From Thermus sp041641215 (lineage in GTDB: Bacteria; Deinococcota; Deinococci; Deinococcales; Thermaceae): 64,000 nucleotides of DNA. A program made the translations under genes and the position numbers. The notes below the pieces were generated by a model. It worked only from the letters and a program-made list of their open reading frames with translations, was not told where the DNA came from and ran no database searches. Positions 42,399-50,285 of this stretch are shown here, in pieces (within the stretch, counting starts at the first letter, position 1; every line of letters begins with the position of its first letter). Where the stretch lies: positions 8,558 through 72,557 of the forward strand of contig JBEPYU010000004.1 in the NCBI GenBank assembly GCA_041641215.1, written 5' to 3'.

Positions 42399-43591
42399 TC
42401 CCTCCTATAGCGGTTCCTAAGGTAAAGGGCCAGGGCGTAGAGGACGGAAAGGACGAGGAGCATGACCAAAATCCCTGCCGCCGCCACCCGGGCGAACTCC
42501 GGGATGTTGAGGGCTACCCAGAGGTAAATCTGGACAGGGATCACCGTGTATTCCGATAGGGGGCCCGAGGGGAAGAAGGGCACGTAGGCCGCCGCCCCCA
42601 CGAGGAGGAGAGGGGCCGCCTCCCCGATCAGCCGGGCCGCGGAGAGGATGACCCCGGTGACCATCCCGGGCAGGGCCGCAGGCACCACCACCCGGAAGAC
42701 CACCTGGCTACGGGTAGCCCCTAGGGCAAAGGCCGCCTGGCGCAAGGAGTCAGGGACCGCCCTTAGGGCCTCGCGGGCCGTGACCACGATGACCGGGATC
42801 CCAAGAAGCCCCAGGGTCATGGCCGCAGGGAGGATGGTGGGGCCTAGGCCCATACCCCGGACGAAAAGGGCCAGGCCCAAAAGGCCATAGACGATGGAGG
42901 GCACCCCGGCCAGGTTGCGGATATTCACCTCCAAAAAGCGGGAAAAACGGCCCTGACGGAGGTACTCCTCGAGGAGGATGGCGCTTCCCACCCCTACGGG
43001 GATGGCGATGAGGAGGGCTAGGCCCAAGACCCAAACCGTGCCCACCACGGCTACCCCGATCCCTGCGGTGAGGGGAGAGCGGGAGGGGGGACGGGTGAGG
43101 AAGGTGGCGTCCAGCCAAGGGTTGAGGACCAGGCGCTCCCCCGGGCCCAAACCCGCCTTAAGCTCCTCCCAACGGGATAGGCCCTGAAGGAGGGAGAAAT
43201 CCGCCACCCGATCGTCCCTAAGCCCCGTGACCACGTAGCGGAAGGGGCCGTCTTGGGTGAGCCACATGAGCTCTACCCGGTTTTGCAGGAGGAAAACCTG
43301 CCGCTCCTTGGGATCCTCTAGGATGGCCTTGGCCTCCTCCTCGGTGTAATCCCGGGCGAGAAGCTCCTCCAGGAGGAGGCGGTCCGGGGATAGCCCAAAG
43401 GGGTAGGTCCGCCCCGGGCCCTCGTCGGCCCGCAGGACCTGGACAGAAAAACTCCGGTATACCGTGTCCCCAAGGAGGAGAAGGAGGAGGACCACCGCGA
43501 GGAAAAGGGGCAAGGCCAAGGCCCGGGCGAAGGCCCGGTCGATCCGCTCCTGCCAGGGGTCCGGCTGGAAGGCGTGGGGGGCCCTACTCAT
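42392..43591 (-). CDS. pstA: phosphate ABC transporter permease PstA (with large insertion)
   Basis: 399 residues, longer than the roughly 280-300 usual for PstA. The extra length is an extracytoplasmic insert of about 130 residues after the first membrane helix (from VLRADEGPGRTYPFGLSPD to about LDATFLTRPPSRSPLTAGI). The permease core then follows normally (EEYLRQGRFSRFLEVNIRN, GVPSIVYGLLGLALFV, ALGATRSQVVFRVVVPAAL). It overlaps pstC by eight bases. Confidence 0.92.
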   Translation of the reverse strand: MSRAPHAFQPDPWQERIDRAFARALALPLFLAVVLLLLLLGDTVYRSFSVQVLRADEGPGRTYPFGLSPDRLLLEELLARDYTEEEAKAILEDPKERQVFLLQNRVELMWLTQDGPFRYVVTGLRDDRVADFSLLQGLSRWEELKAGLGPGERLVLNPWLDATFLTRPPSRSPLTAGIGVAVVGTVWVLGLALLIAIPVGVGSAILLEEYLRQGRFSRFLEVNIRNLAGVPSIVYGLLGLALFVRGMGLGPTILPAAMTLGLLGIPVIVVTAREALRAVPDSLRQAAFALGATRSQVVFRVVVPAALPGMVTGVILSAARLIGEAAPLLLVGAAAYVPFFPSGPLSEYTVIPVQIYLWVALNIPEFARVAAAGILVMLLVLSVLYALALYLRNRYRREW

Positions 43592-44486
43592 ACCGCTCCC
43601 GGTAACGCTCCACCACGTACTGGGCGAGGAGGTTGAGGAAAAGGGTGATGGCAAAAAGGGCAAAGCCCACGGCGAAAAGGGCGTAGTAGGCCGTGGAGCC
43701 CGTGGGCTGGTCCCCCGTGGCCGCCTGGACGATGTAGCTGGTCATGGTGGCGATGGTCTCCCGGGGGTCTAGGGTGAGGATGGGGCGCTGGCCCGCAGCG
43801 ATGGCCGCGATCATGGTCTCCCCCACCGCCCGGCTTAGGGCTAGGATGATGGCTGCGATGATGCCGGAGATGGCTGCGGGGAAGACTACCTTCAGGGCCA
43901 CCTGGTAGGGCCTGGCCCCTAGGGCGTAGGCCGCTTCCCGGATGGAACGGGGCACAGCCTCCATGGCGTCCGCGGCCACGTTGGCCACGTAGGGGAGGAT
44001 GGCAAAGCTCATGACGATCCCCGCGGAAAGGGGGTTAAAGATGTTTAAACCTGGAATTACCTTCTGCAAAAGGGGGGTGAGGAAAAGGAGCGCGAAGTAC
44101 CCGAGGACCACGGTGGGAATACCCTCGAAGAGCTCCAAGGTGCCCTTGATCCGGGCCCGCTGGGCAGGGGCCATGTACTCGGAGATGTAGATGGCCAAGG
44201 CCAACCCCAGGGGAACCCCTAAGAGGAGGGCGATCCCGGCTAAAAGGAAGGTCCCCGTCACCAGGGGCAGGATCCCGTAGCGGGGCTCCGCGAAAAGGGG
44301 GGTCCACTCGGGGGCGAAGAGGAACTCCTTAAGGGGCACCCTCTGGAAAAAGGCCCACACATCGGAAAGGAGGGTGAGGATAACCCCCAAGGTGGTGAGG
44401 AGGGTTACGGAGGCCAGGAGGTAAAGCACCCCCAGGATCAAGACCTCCCTTGGGCTACGGGAAGGTTTTTGCCGAAGGATCTCCAT
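43584..44486 (-). CDS. pstC: phosphate ABC transporter permease PstC
   Basis: 300 residues with six membrane helices and the EAA-type loop AYALGARPYQVALKVVFPAAISGI; FEGIPTVVLGYFALLFLTPLL precedes it. CGGAGGC is placed six bases before ATG 44486. It follows pstS after 58 bases containing a 12-bp hairpin, which may set the ratio of binding protein to permease. Confidence 0.95.
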   Translation of the reverse strand: MEILRQKPSRSPREVLILGVLYLLASVTLLTTLGVILTLLSDVWAFFQRVPLKEFLFAPEWTPLFAEPRYGILPLVTGTFLLAGIALLLGVPLGLALAIYISEYMAPAQRARIKGTLELFEGIPTVVLGYFALLFLTPLLQKVIPGLNIFNPLSAGIVMSFAILPYVANVAADAMEAVPRSIREAAYALGARPYQVALKVVFPAAISGIIAAIILALSRAVGETMIAAIAAGQRPILTLDPRETIATMTSYIVQAATGDQPTGSTAYYALFAVGFALFAITLFLNLLAQYVVERYRERYE

Positions 44487-44501
44487 GCCTCCGTCCAGTT
44501 T

Positions 44502-44529
44502 ACTGGGGTGGGGAAACCCCCACCCCAGT
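44502..44529 (-). promoter_or_regulatory. intercistronic hairpin between pstS and pstC
   Basis: Perfect 12-bp stem ACTGGGGTGGGG (44502-44513) with CCCCACCCCAGT (44518-44529), loop of four. No U-run follows in the direction of pst transcription, so it is more likely a processing or mRNA-stabilising hairpin that keeps pstS mRNA in excess than a full terminator. Confidence 0.6.
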
Positions 44530-44544
44530 TTTGGCTAGTTGGGT

Positions 44545-45510
44545 TTACTTGAGCTCCTTGCGCAGCTCCTCGATGAACTTGGAAAGGGGTGTACCAGGGG
44601 GCAGATCGGTAAAGAAGCTCCCCGTCTTCTTCCGCTTCACGATCTCCTGGGCGATCTCGTAGGCCTCGTTAGGCAACTCCACGTACCCCGTGGAGCGGAT
44701 GGCCCGCCGGGCCTGAGGGGAGAGGTAGAAGTCGATGAAGTCCCGAACCTCCTTGCGCTCCAGGCTCTTGGCGTTCACGTAGATGAAGAGGGGCCGGGAA
44801 AGAGGGGTGTAGGACCCGTTGACCACCGTCTCCCGGCTGGGGACCACGCACCCCTTCCCCCCATCCACGGCGAGGGCCCGGGCCTTGTCCTTGTTCTCCT
44901 CGTAGTAGGCGTAGCCCACGAAGGCCATGGCGTAGGGGTTACCCGTCACGCCCCGGAGGATCACGTTATCGTCCTCCGAGGGGAAGTAGTCCTTGCGGAT
45001 GGCCCCCACCTTGCCCATGATGGCCTCCGTGAAGTAGTCAAAGGTGCCCGAGTCCGTCCCCGCGCCGAAGAGGACGATCCGCCGGTCGGGCCAGGCGGGG
45101 TTGATCTGCTTCCAGGTGGTGATCTTGGAGTTGGGCTCCCAGATGGCCTTGAGCTGGGCCACGGTGAGGCACTGGGCAAAGGTGTTCTGCCGGTTCACCA
45201 GGATGGAAAGGGCGTCATAGGCCACAGGAAGCTCAACGAACTCCACTCCCCCTTGCTTGCAGGCCTCGATCTCGGCCTTGGTGATGGGGCGGCTGGCGTT
45301 GGAGATGTCCGTCTCCCCCCGGCAGAACTTCTTGAACCCGCCCCCCGTACCCGAGAAGGCCACCGCGATCTTCACGTTGGGGTTACGGGTGATGAACTCC
45401 TCCGCCACGGCCTGGGTGATGGGGTAGACAGTGGAGGAACCATCCGCCCGGATCTGGGCCAAGCTTGCGCCCGCTAGGGCCACTAGGGCAAGGACCAAAA
45501 GCCTTTTCAT
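44545..45510 (-). CDS. pstS: phosphate-binding protein PstS
   Basis: About 321 residues: signal peptide MKRLLVLALVALAGASLAQ, then a phosphate-binding fold with ADGSSTVYPITQAVAEEF, FSGTGGGFKKFCRGETDISNASR and GAGTDSGTFDYFTEAI. Captures phosphate outside the membrane for PstCA. ATG 45510 has GGAGGTGA eight bases upstream; the GTG at 45519 is less well placed. It follows mnmA by 38 bases with no obvious Pho-box-like repeat. Confidence 0.95.
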   Translation of the reverse strand: MKRLLVLALVALAGASLAQIRADGSSTVYPITQAVAEEFITRNPNVKIAVAFSGTGGGFKKFCRGETDISNASRPITKAEIEACKQGGVEFVELPVAYDALSILVNRQNTFAQCLTVAQLKAIWEPNSKITTWKQINPAWPDRRIVLFGAGTDSGTFDYFTEAIMGKVGAIRKDYFPSEDDNVILRGVTGNPYAMAFVGYAYYEENKDKARALAVDGGKGCVVPSRETVVNGSYTPLSRPLFIYVNAKSLERKEVRDFIDFYLSPQARRAIRSTGYVELPNEAYEIAQEIVKRKKTGSFFTDLPPGTPLSKFIEELRKELK

Positions 45511-45548
45511 CGCAGTCACCTCCCGAAGGACAGGATGGCAGGGCTTTG

Positions 45549-46649
45549 TCAGGCCAGGGTCAGGTGGGGATCCGCTAGCTCCAGCAAGGGGTAGAGCGCC
45601 TTGCGGATCACCCCCCCTCCGAGGAGCCTATCCCCCCGGTAGAAGACCGCGCTCTGGCCAGGGGTAACCGCAAAGACCGGCTCCTCCAGGCGGAGGCGCA
45701 AGGGGCTTAGGGCCTCCACCCGGGCCCGTACGGGGGGGGTGCGGTAGCGGACCTGGACCTCCACCTCCTCAGGAAGCCCTCCAAGGAGGTTCACCTCCCC
45801 CACCTCGAGGCCCAGGAAGAGCACGGCCTCCTTGGGCCCCACGTAAAGGGTATTCCCCTCCACGTCCACCCGGACCACGTAGCGCTCCAGGTGGGGCCTA
45901 TAGAGGCCAAGGGCCTTCCTTTGGCCCACGGTGTAGAGGCTAGCCCCCTGGTGCTCCCCGATGACCTCCCCGGTGAGGAGGTCCACCACGGGACCGGGCC
46001 TAGCCCCTAGCCTCTCCTTGAGGAAGGCCCGGATGTCCCCGGAAACAAAGCAGAGGTTTTGGCTTTCGGGCTTCCTGGCCGTGGGCAGGCCCTTGGCCTC
46101 CGCAAGGCGCCGCACCTCCTCCTTGGTCATGTCCCCTACGGGGAAGAGGAGGTGGGGAAGGGCCTCCTTGGGGGTGCCCCAGAGGAAGTAGCTCTGGTCC
46201 TTAAGGGGGTCCCGCCCCCTTAGGAGGGCCTCCCCTACCCTCCGCACGTAGTGGCCGGTGGCCACGTAGTCCAGGCCCAGCCGCCTCGCCTGCTGGAGGA
46301 GGGCTCCGAACTTCACCTGGGTGTTGCAGAGGGCGCAGGGGTTAGGGGTCTGGCCCAGGGCGTAGCCCTCGAGGGTAGGGCGGATGATCCTCTCCTCGAA
46401 GACCTCCCGGTAGTCCAGGAGGTAGAAGGGGATGCGGAGGAGGTCCGCCACCCGCCGGGCGTCGTAGGCCGCATCCGGGGAACAGCACCCCGTGGGGGCC
46501 CTAGGGGCCCCGGCCTCGAGGGCCAAGGGGGGATCCGGCCAGAAGCGCATCATGGCCCCCACCACCTCGTAGCCCGCCTCCTTGAGGAGGAGGGCGGCCA
46601 CGGAGGAGTCCACCCCCCCGGACATGGCCACCAGGACGGAAGGCCTCAC
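45549..46649 (-). CDS. mnmA: tRNA 2-thiouridylase MnmA
   Basis: Adds sulfur to U34 of tRNA-Glu, -Gln and -Lys. 366 residues: PP-loop AMSGGVDSSVAALLL, catalytic cysteines in NPCALCNTQVKFG and LCFVSGD, and a C-terminal barrel (VEVQVRYRTPPVRARV). GTG/ATG at 46649 overlaps DUF1385 by four bases. Confidence 0.96.
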   Translation of the reverse strand: MRPSVLVAMSGGVDSSVAALLLKEAGYEVVGAMMRFWPDPPLALEAGAPRAPTGCCSPDAAYDARRVADLLRIPFYLLDYREVFEERIIRPTLEGYALGQTPNPCALCNTQVKFGALLQQARRLGLDYVATGHYVRRVGEALLRGRDPLKDQSYFLWGTPKEALPHLLFPVGDMTKEEVRRLAEAKGLPTARKPESQNLCFVSGDIRAFLKERLGARPGPVVDLLTGEVIGEHQGASLYTVGQRKALGLYRPHLERYVVRVDVEGNTLYVGPKEAVLFLGLEVGEVNLLGGLPEEVEVQVRYRTPPVRARVEALSPLRLRLEEPVFAVTPGQSAVFYRGDRLLGGGVIRKALYPLLELADPHLTLA

Positions 46650-47527
46650 GCCACCACCTCCCGGCCCAGGGCCGCTTCCGTGCTCCTTATGGCCACCTCC
46701 ACCATCTCAGGGGTGGGCTCCTCCACGGTGAGGGCCTGGAAGCGGAAACCGAGCTCCCTGAGGAGCCTCGAGAGGGGGTCCTCGTGCCTTGCGGAGAAGT
46801 AGAGGAGCTCGAAGGCCAAGGCCGCCACCAGGGGGAGGAAGAGGATGCGGGCCAAGAGGCGCCACCAGAGGACCTCAGGGGCCGGGATGAGGCTATAGAC
46901 CAGCACGGAGACCACCACCACAAAGGCGATGAAGGTGGTCCCGCACCGGGGGTGGAAGCGGGGCTGGGCCAGGACGTTTTCCACCGTGAGGGGAAGCCCC
47001 TTCTCGTAGGCGTGGATGGCCTTGTGCTCAGCCCCGTGGTACATGAGGTAACGCCGGGTCTCGGGCAGGCGCCGGAGGAAAAGGAGGTAGCCCACGAGGA
47101 TCCCCACCTTGAGGAGCCCGGCCAGGAGGTTGGAGAGGACGGGATGCCGGGCAGGGTCTACGAGGAGCCCAGAAAGGAAGCCGGGGAAGACGATGAAGAG
47201 CCCAAGGCCGAGGAGGAGGCTTACCGTCACCATCCCCCACAGGGCCCCCTTGGGGAGCTCCTCCTCCCCCGCAAGCTCGGCGCTTCTGGCTAGGGCCCGG
47301 TAGCTCACGCTCAGGGCATCCCAAAGGGCCACCACCCCCCGGAGGAGGGGCAGGCGGGCCCAGGGGTAGCGAAGGGGGAGGGCTTTTTCCTCGTGGCGCT
47401 CCACGTGGATGGCCCCCGAAGGGAGGCGCACGGCCAGGGCCCAGGCCTCGGGGGTCTTCATCATGACCCCCTCGAGGGCCGCCGCCCCCCCGAGGGCAGC
47501 CTGCTTGGCGAGAAAGAGGGGCCGCAT
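46646..47527 (-). CDS. DUF1385 membrane protein
   Basis: About 293 residues matching the DUF1385 family: GGAALEGVMMKTPEAWALAVRLPSG, then RGVVALWDALSVSYRALARSA, membrane helices, YHGAEHKAIHAYEKG, and HPRCGTTFIAFVVVVS. Structural role unknown. ATG 47527 (MRPLFLAKQAALGG) is preferred over 47536. Coupled to mnmA by a four-base overlap. Confidence 0.88.
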   Translation of the reverse strand: MRPLFLAKQAALGGAAALEGVMMKTPEAWALAVRLPSGAIHVERHEEKALPLRYPWARLPLLRGVVALWDALSVSYRALARSAELAGEEELPKGALWGMVTVSLLLGLGLFIVFPGFLSGLLVDPARHPVLSNLLAGLLKVGILVGYLLFLRRLPETRRYLMYHGAEHKAIHAYEKGLPLTVENVLAQPRFHPRCGTTFIAFVVVVSVLVYSLIPAPEVLWWRLLARILFLPLVAALAFELLYFSARHEDPLSRLLRELGFRFQALTVEEPTPEMVEVAIRSTEAALGREVVA

Positions 47528-47567
47528 CCTTCCCATTTTGCCATGCCCCTATGGTAAAACGTGGGGC

Positions 47568-48962
47568 GTGATCACCCTGAAGAGCGCCCAAACCAGCCTG
47601 GCCGAGGGCCGGGCCCCCCTTAAGGTAGCCTGGGTCAGGGAAGGGGCCCTCCTCCCCCAGGGCGAGGCCCTGGACGCCCGCCTAGGGGGGCCCTTGCGGC
47701 GAGCCTTGGAAGGGGTGGGGCTCAAGGCAGGGGAGAGCCTCCTCCTCCACACGGAGGAGGGGGCCATCCTCCTCTTTGGCCTACTGGGCGAGGCCCGCGA
47801 AAGCGGGGGGAAGCTCGTCCAGGCCCTCCTCCGGCTCGCCTTCCCCGAGGTCCTGGTGGAGCCCCTGGAGGAGGCCTACCCCTTGGCCGAGGGGCTTCTC
47901 CTTGGGGCCTACCGCTTTGACCGGCATAAGACGGAGAGGGAGGCGAAGGCCCTTACCCTCCACCTCCCGGGCGTCCCCGAGGGGCTTTTGGAGCGGGCGG
48001 GGAAGGTGGCGGAGGGGGTCTATTTCGCCCGGGACCTGGTGAACGAGCCCCCGAACCTCCTCACGCCGGAGGCCTTGGCCGAGCGGGCCCTGGAGCTTCG
48101 CGCCTTGGGCGTGGAGGTGGAGGTGCTGGAGGAGAAGGCCATAGAGGGGCTCGGCATGGGGGCCTTCCTCGCCGTGGCCCAGGGCTCGGATAACCCCCCC
48201 CGCTTCATCAAGCTCCGCTATAGGGGGGAAGGGGCCCAGGCCCGGCTGGACCTCGTGGGCAAAGGCCTTACCTTTGACTCCGGGGGCTATTCCTTGAAGC
48301 CCACGGAGGGCATGGCCACCATGAAGGGGGACATGGCAGGGGCTGCAGCCGTGCTCGGGGCTTTTAAGGCCATCGCCGAGCTTGGGCTTCCCCTCGAGCT
48401 TAGGGGGTACATCGCAGCCTGCGAGAACCTGGTCTCGGGGCGGGCCTATAAGCTTGGGGATGTTCTCAGGACCCTTTCGGGCAAGACCGTGGAGGTGATG
48501 AACACGGACGCGGAAGGCCGCCTTACCCTGGCGGACGCCCTGGCCTATGCGGAAAGGGAAGGGGCCCAAAGGATCCTCGAGCTTTCCACCCTCACGGGGG
48601 CAGCCACGGTGGCCCTGGGAGAGGAGATCGCAGCCCTTTTTGCCACGGAGGAGGCCTTCGGCCGGCTGGTCCAGGAGGCGGCCGAGGAGGCGGGGGAGAA
48701 GGTCTGGCCCATGCCCCTGGAGAAGGCCTACCGGGAGAAGCTCAAAAGCCCCGTAGCCGACCTCAAGAACGTGGGGGACCGGTATGGCGGGGCCATCACC
48801 GCTGCCCTTTTCCTTGCGGAGTTCGTCCAGGTACCCCTGGTCCACCTGGATATCGCAGGGCCCGCCTTTGCCCGGAAGGCCCACGCCCTAGGCCCCGAAG
48901 GGGGCACGGGGTTTGGGGTACGGACGATCGTGGCCTTGGCCCGCAGGCTTTCCAAAGCCTAG
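47568..48962 (+). CDS. pepA: leucyl aminopeptidase (M17)
   Basis: 464 residues. The C-terminal catalytic domain has GLTFDSGGYSLKPTEGMATMKGDM (cut to less in relatives), NTDAEGRLTLADALAYAE and YRE..KSPVADLKNVG, containing the two-metal ligands and catalytic Lys/Arg. Removes N-terminal residues from peptides. GTG 47568 follows TATGGT by about 10 bases (leaderless), since no earlier start in frame is well placed. Confidence 0.93.
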   Translation: MITLKSAQTSLAEGRAPLKVAWVREGALLPQGEALDARLGGPLRRALEGVGLKAGESLLLHTEEGAILLFGLLGEARESGGKLVQALLRLAFPEVLVEPLEEAYPLAEGLLLGAYRFDRHKTEREAKALTLHLPGVPEGLLERAGKVAEGVYFARDLVNEPPNLLTPEALAERALELRALGVEVEVLEEKAIEGLGMGAFLAVAQGSDNPPRFIKLRYRGEGAQARLDLVGKGLTFDSGGYSLKPTEGMATMKGDMAGAAAVLGAFKAIAELGLPLELRGYIAACENLVSGRAYKLGDVLRTLSGKTVEVMNTDAEGRLTLADALAYAEREGAQRILELSTLTGAATVALGEEIAALFATEEAFGRLVQEAAEEAGEKVWPMPLEKAYREKLKSPVADLKNVGDRYGGAITAALFLAEFVQVPLVHLDIAGPAFARKAHALGPEGGTGFGVRTIVALARRLSKA

Positions 48963-49002
48963 CCCAGGGCCCAAAGCCCTTGGGCGGGGGTAGCCCCTTC
49001 TC

Positions 49003-49097
49003 ACCCATGCGGGCTTGCGCCCGCATGGGGCCCCGGTAGAAAATCCCCGTGGTCTTTTTGGGAACCTGGAAGCACAGAAACCAAAAGCAAAGGGTAT
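49003..49097 (-). repeat. repeat element R7 (outer end degraded)
   Basis: 95-bp inverted copy with hairpin CATGCGGGC-TTGC-GCCCGCATG, CCGGTAGAAAATCCCCGTGG, TGGGAACCTGGAAGC and AAAGGGTAT. The ATACC end near the hairpin is eroded to CACC. It separates pepA from fur and ends three bases before the fur stop. Confidence 0.8.
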
Positions 49098-49100
49098 CAT

Positions 49101-49544
49101 TCAGCCTTGGCAGGCAGGGCACAGGCCGCGAAACTCTATCCGCGCCCCCTCCAAAGCCCAGCCCGATCGCTCGGCCAGGGCCTTGAGGGCAGGCTCGAGG
49201 TCCAGCTCGGGAAGGTTTTTGAGGAGAAAGTCCTCCACCTTGCCGCAACGGGGGCAGGCCAAGTGGACATGGGGTTCGCTGTACCCGTCGTAACGGGTAT
49301 GGCCCTGGGGATCTTTGAACTCGTAGACAAGGCCCTTTTCCCTAAGGACGTGCAGGTTGAGGTAGATGGTGGAAAGGCCCACCTCCTGGCCCCGCCTTTT
49401 CAATGCCTGGTAAAGCTCCTCCGCGGTAGGGTGGGCGTTTTTCCGGTCGAGAAAGCTAAGGATTCGCTCCCTCGGCCCGGTATGCCTGAGCCCCACCGCC
49501 CTAAGCCGCACCCGGTAGTCTTCCTTGCCCCGTGCTCGTGGCAC
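49101..49544 (-). CDS. fur: Fur-family metal-responsive repressor
   Basis: 147 residues: winged helix (LRHTGPRERILSFLDRKNAHP, STIYLNLHVLREKGLVYEF) and a dimerisation domain with HVHLACPRCGKVEDF and a second C-x2-C at the extreme C-terminus (GLCPACQG), which together form the structural zinc site. Fur, Zur and PerR cannot be told apart by eye. AAGGAGG precedes the ATG on the minus strand; TTGTAAAAT upstream may hold its promoter. Confidence 0.9.
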   Translation of the reverse strand: MPRARGKEDYRVRLRAVGLRHTGPRERILSFLDRKNAHPTAEELYQALKRRGQEVGLSTIYLNLHVLREKGLVYEFKDPQGHTRYDGYSEPHVHLACPRCGKVEDFLLKNLPELDLEPALKALAERSGWALEGARIEFRGLCPACQG

Positions 49545-49629
49545 GCATGCCTCCTTTCTTTCCAGATTTTACAACATCAGGGAGGATCCCCCTCCAATGG
49601 GGTCGCCTCCCCTAAAAGCCCCTCGGGGT

Positions 49630-49635
49630 TATAAT
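49630..49635 (+). promoter_or_regulatory. -10 hexamer TATAAT of the FtsB-like gene
   Basis: TATAAT at 49630-49635, 21 bases before ATG 49657. No convincing -35 was found at 17 bp spacing. Confidence 0.5.
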
Positions 49636-49656
49636 GGCTCCGCCTTGGAGCGGCCC

Positions 49657-49932
49657 ATGCACCGGTTTCTCCACCTGTTCTTTGCCCTGGGGTTGGTCCA
49701 CGTCCTTTCCCTCGTGGCCCAAGAGGGGCTACGGGCCCACCAGCTGGCCAGGGAACGCCACCGCCTGGAGGGCGAGGTGCGGGCTCGGGAGGCGGAGGTC
49801 CAAAGGCTCAAGGCTCGCCTCCAGGCCGCCCAAGATCCCGCCTACCTGGAAGCCCTGATCCGCGGCGTGGGTTGGGTAAGGAAGGAGGAGCGCCTTACCC
49901 CCTTCCCCTCTCGCCCCCAGGCGCTACCCTAA
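49657..49932 (+). CDS. FtsB/DivIC-like septum protein
   Basis: 91 residues with the FtsB/FtsL plan: short N-terminus, one membrane helix (HLFFALGLVHVLSLVAQ), a coiled coil (HQLARERHRLEGEVRAREAE, VQRLKARLQAAQDP), then a short YLE..R region (AYLEALIRGVGWVRKEERL) that resembles the FtsB motif before the conserved tail. Probably part of the division complex. The small size leaves some doubt. Confidence 0.65.
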   Translation: MHRFLHLFFALGLVHVLSLVAQEGLRAHQLARERHRLEGEVRAREAEVQRLKARLQAAQDPAYLEALIRGVGWVRKEERLTPFPSRPQALP

Positions 49933-49936
49933 GGCC

Positions 49937-50188
49937 ATGGGGAACCTGGAATCCCTTTGGGAGGATGAGGCCCTGACGGAAGGCCTGGACGATGGGGAGG
50001 CGCAAACCCTCCTAACCTGGCTTAGGGACCTCCTTCAAGATGCGGATCCCGAGGAGGTGCCCCACATCCGGCGGATCGGCCACAGGGTCGCCCGGCTGGC
50101 CCGGGAGTATGGGGTGCCGGTGGAGGAGGGGATCGCCCTGGTGGAGCTGGCCTGGGGAGGGGAAGAACCCCGGGGCCTCGAGGCCTAA
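49937..50188 (+). CDS. small acidic conserved hypothetical protein
   Basis: 83 residues, helical in character (ESLWEDEALTEGLDDGEAQTLLTWLRDLLQ, PHIRRIGHRVARLAREYG cut short) with an acidic N-terminal half. I do not recognise the family. It begins four bases after the FtsB-like stop, so the two are probably cotranscribed; rtcB has its own promoter after it. Confidence 0.65.
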   Translation: MGNLESLWEDEALTEGLDDGEAQTLLTWLRDLLQDADPEEVPHIRRIGHRVARLAREYGVPVEEGIALVELAWGGEEPRGLEA

Positions 50189-50199
50189 CCTGCAAGCCC

Positions 50200-50264
50200 T
50201 TGACGTATAGTGCATATTGCGATAGACTAAAGGGCGAAGCTGCCCGGGCTAAGGAAGCCCGGGC
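50200..50264 (+). promoter_or_regulatory. rtcB promoter and leader hairpin
   Basis: TTGACG (50200-50205), exact 17-bp spacer, TAGACT (50223-50228). The transcribed leader of about 50 nt contains a 9-bp hairpin GCCCGGGCT/AGCCCGGGC (50242-50264) with a five-base loop, then TTTGGCTTC and GGAGG before the rtcB start. Confidence 0.65.
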
Positions 50265-50285
50265 CTTTGGCTTCTGGAGGGCAAG

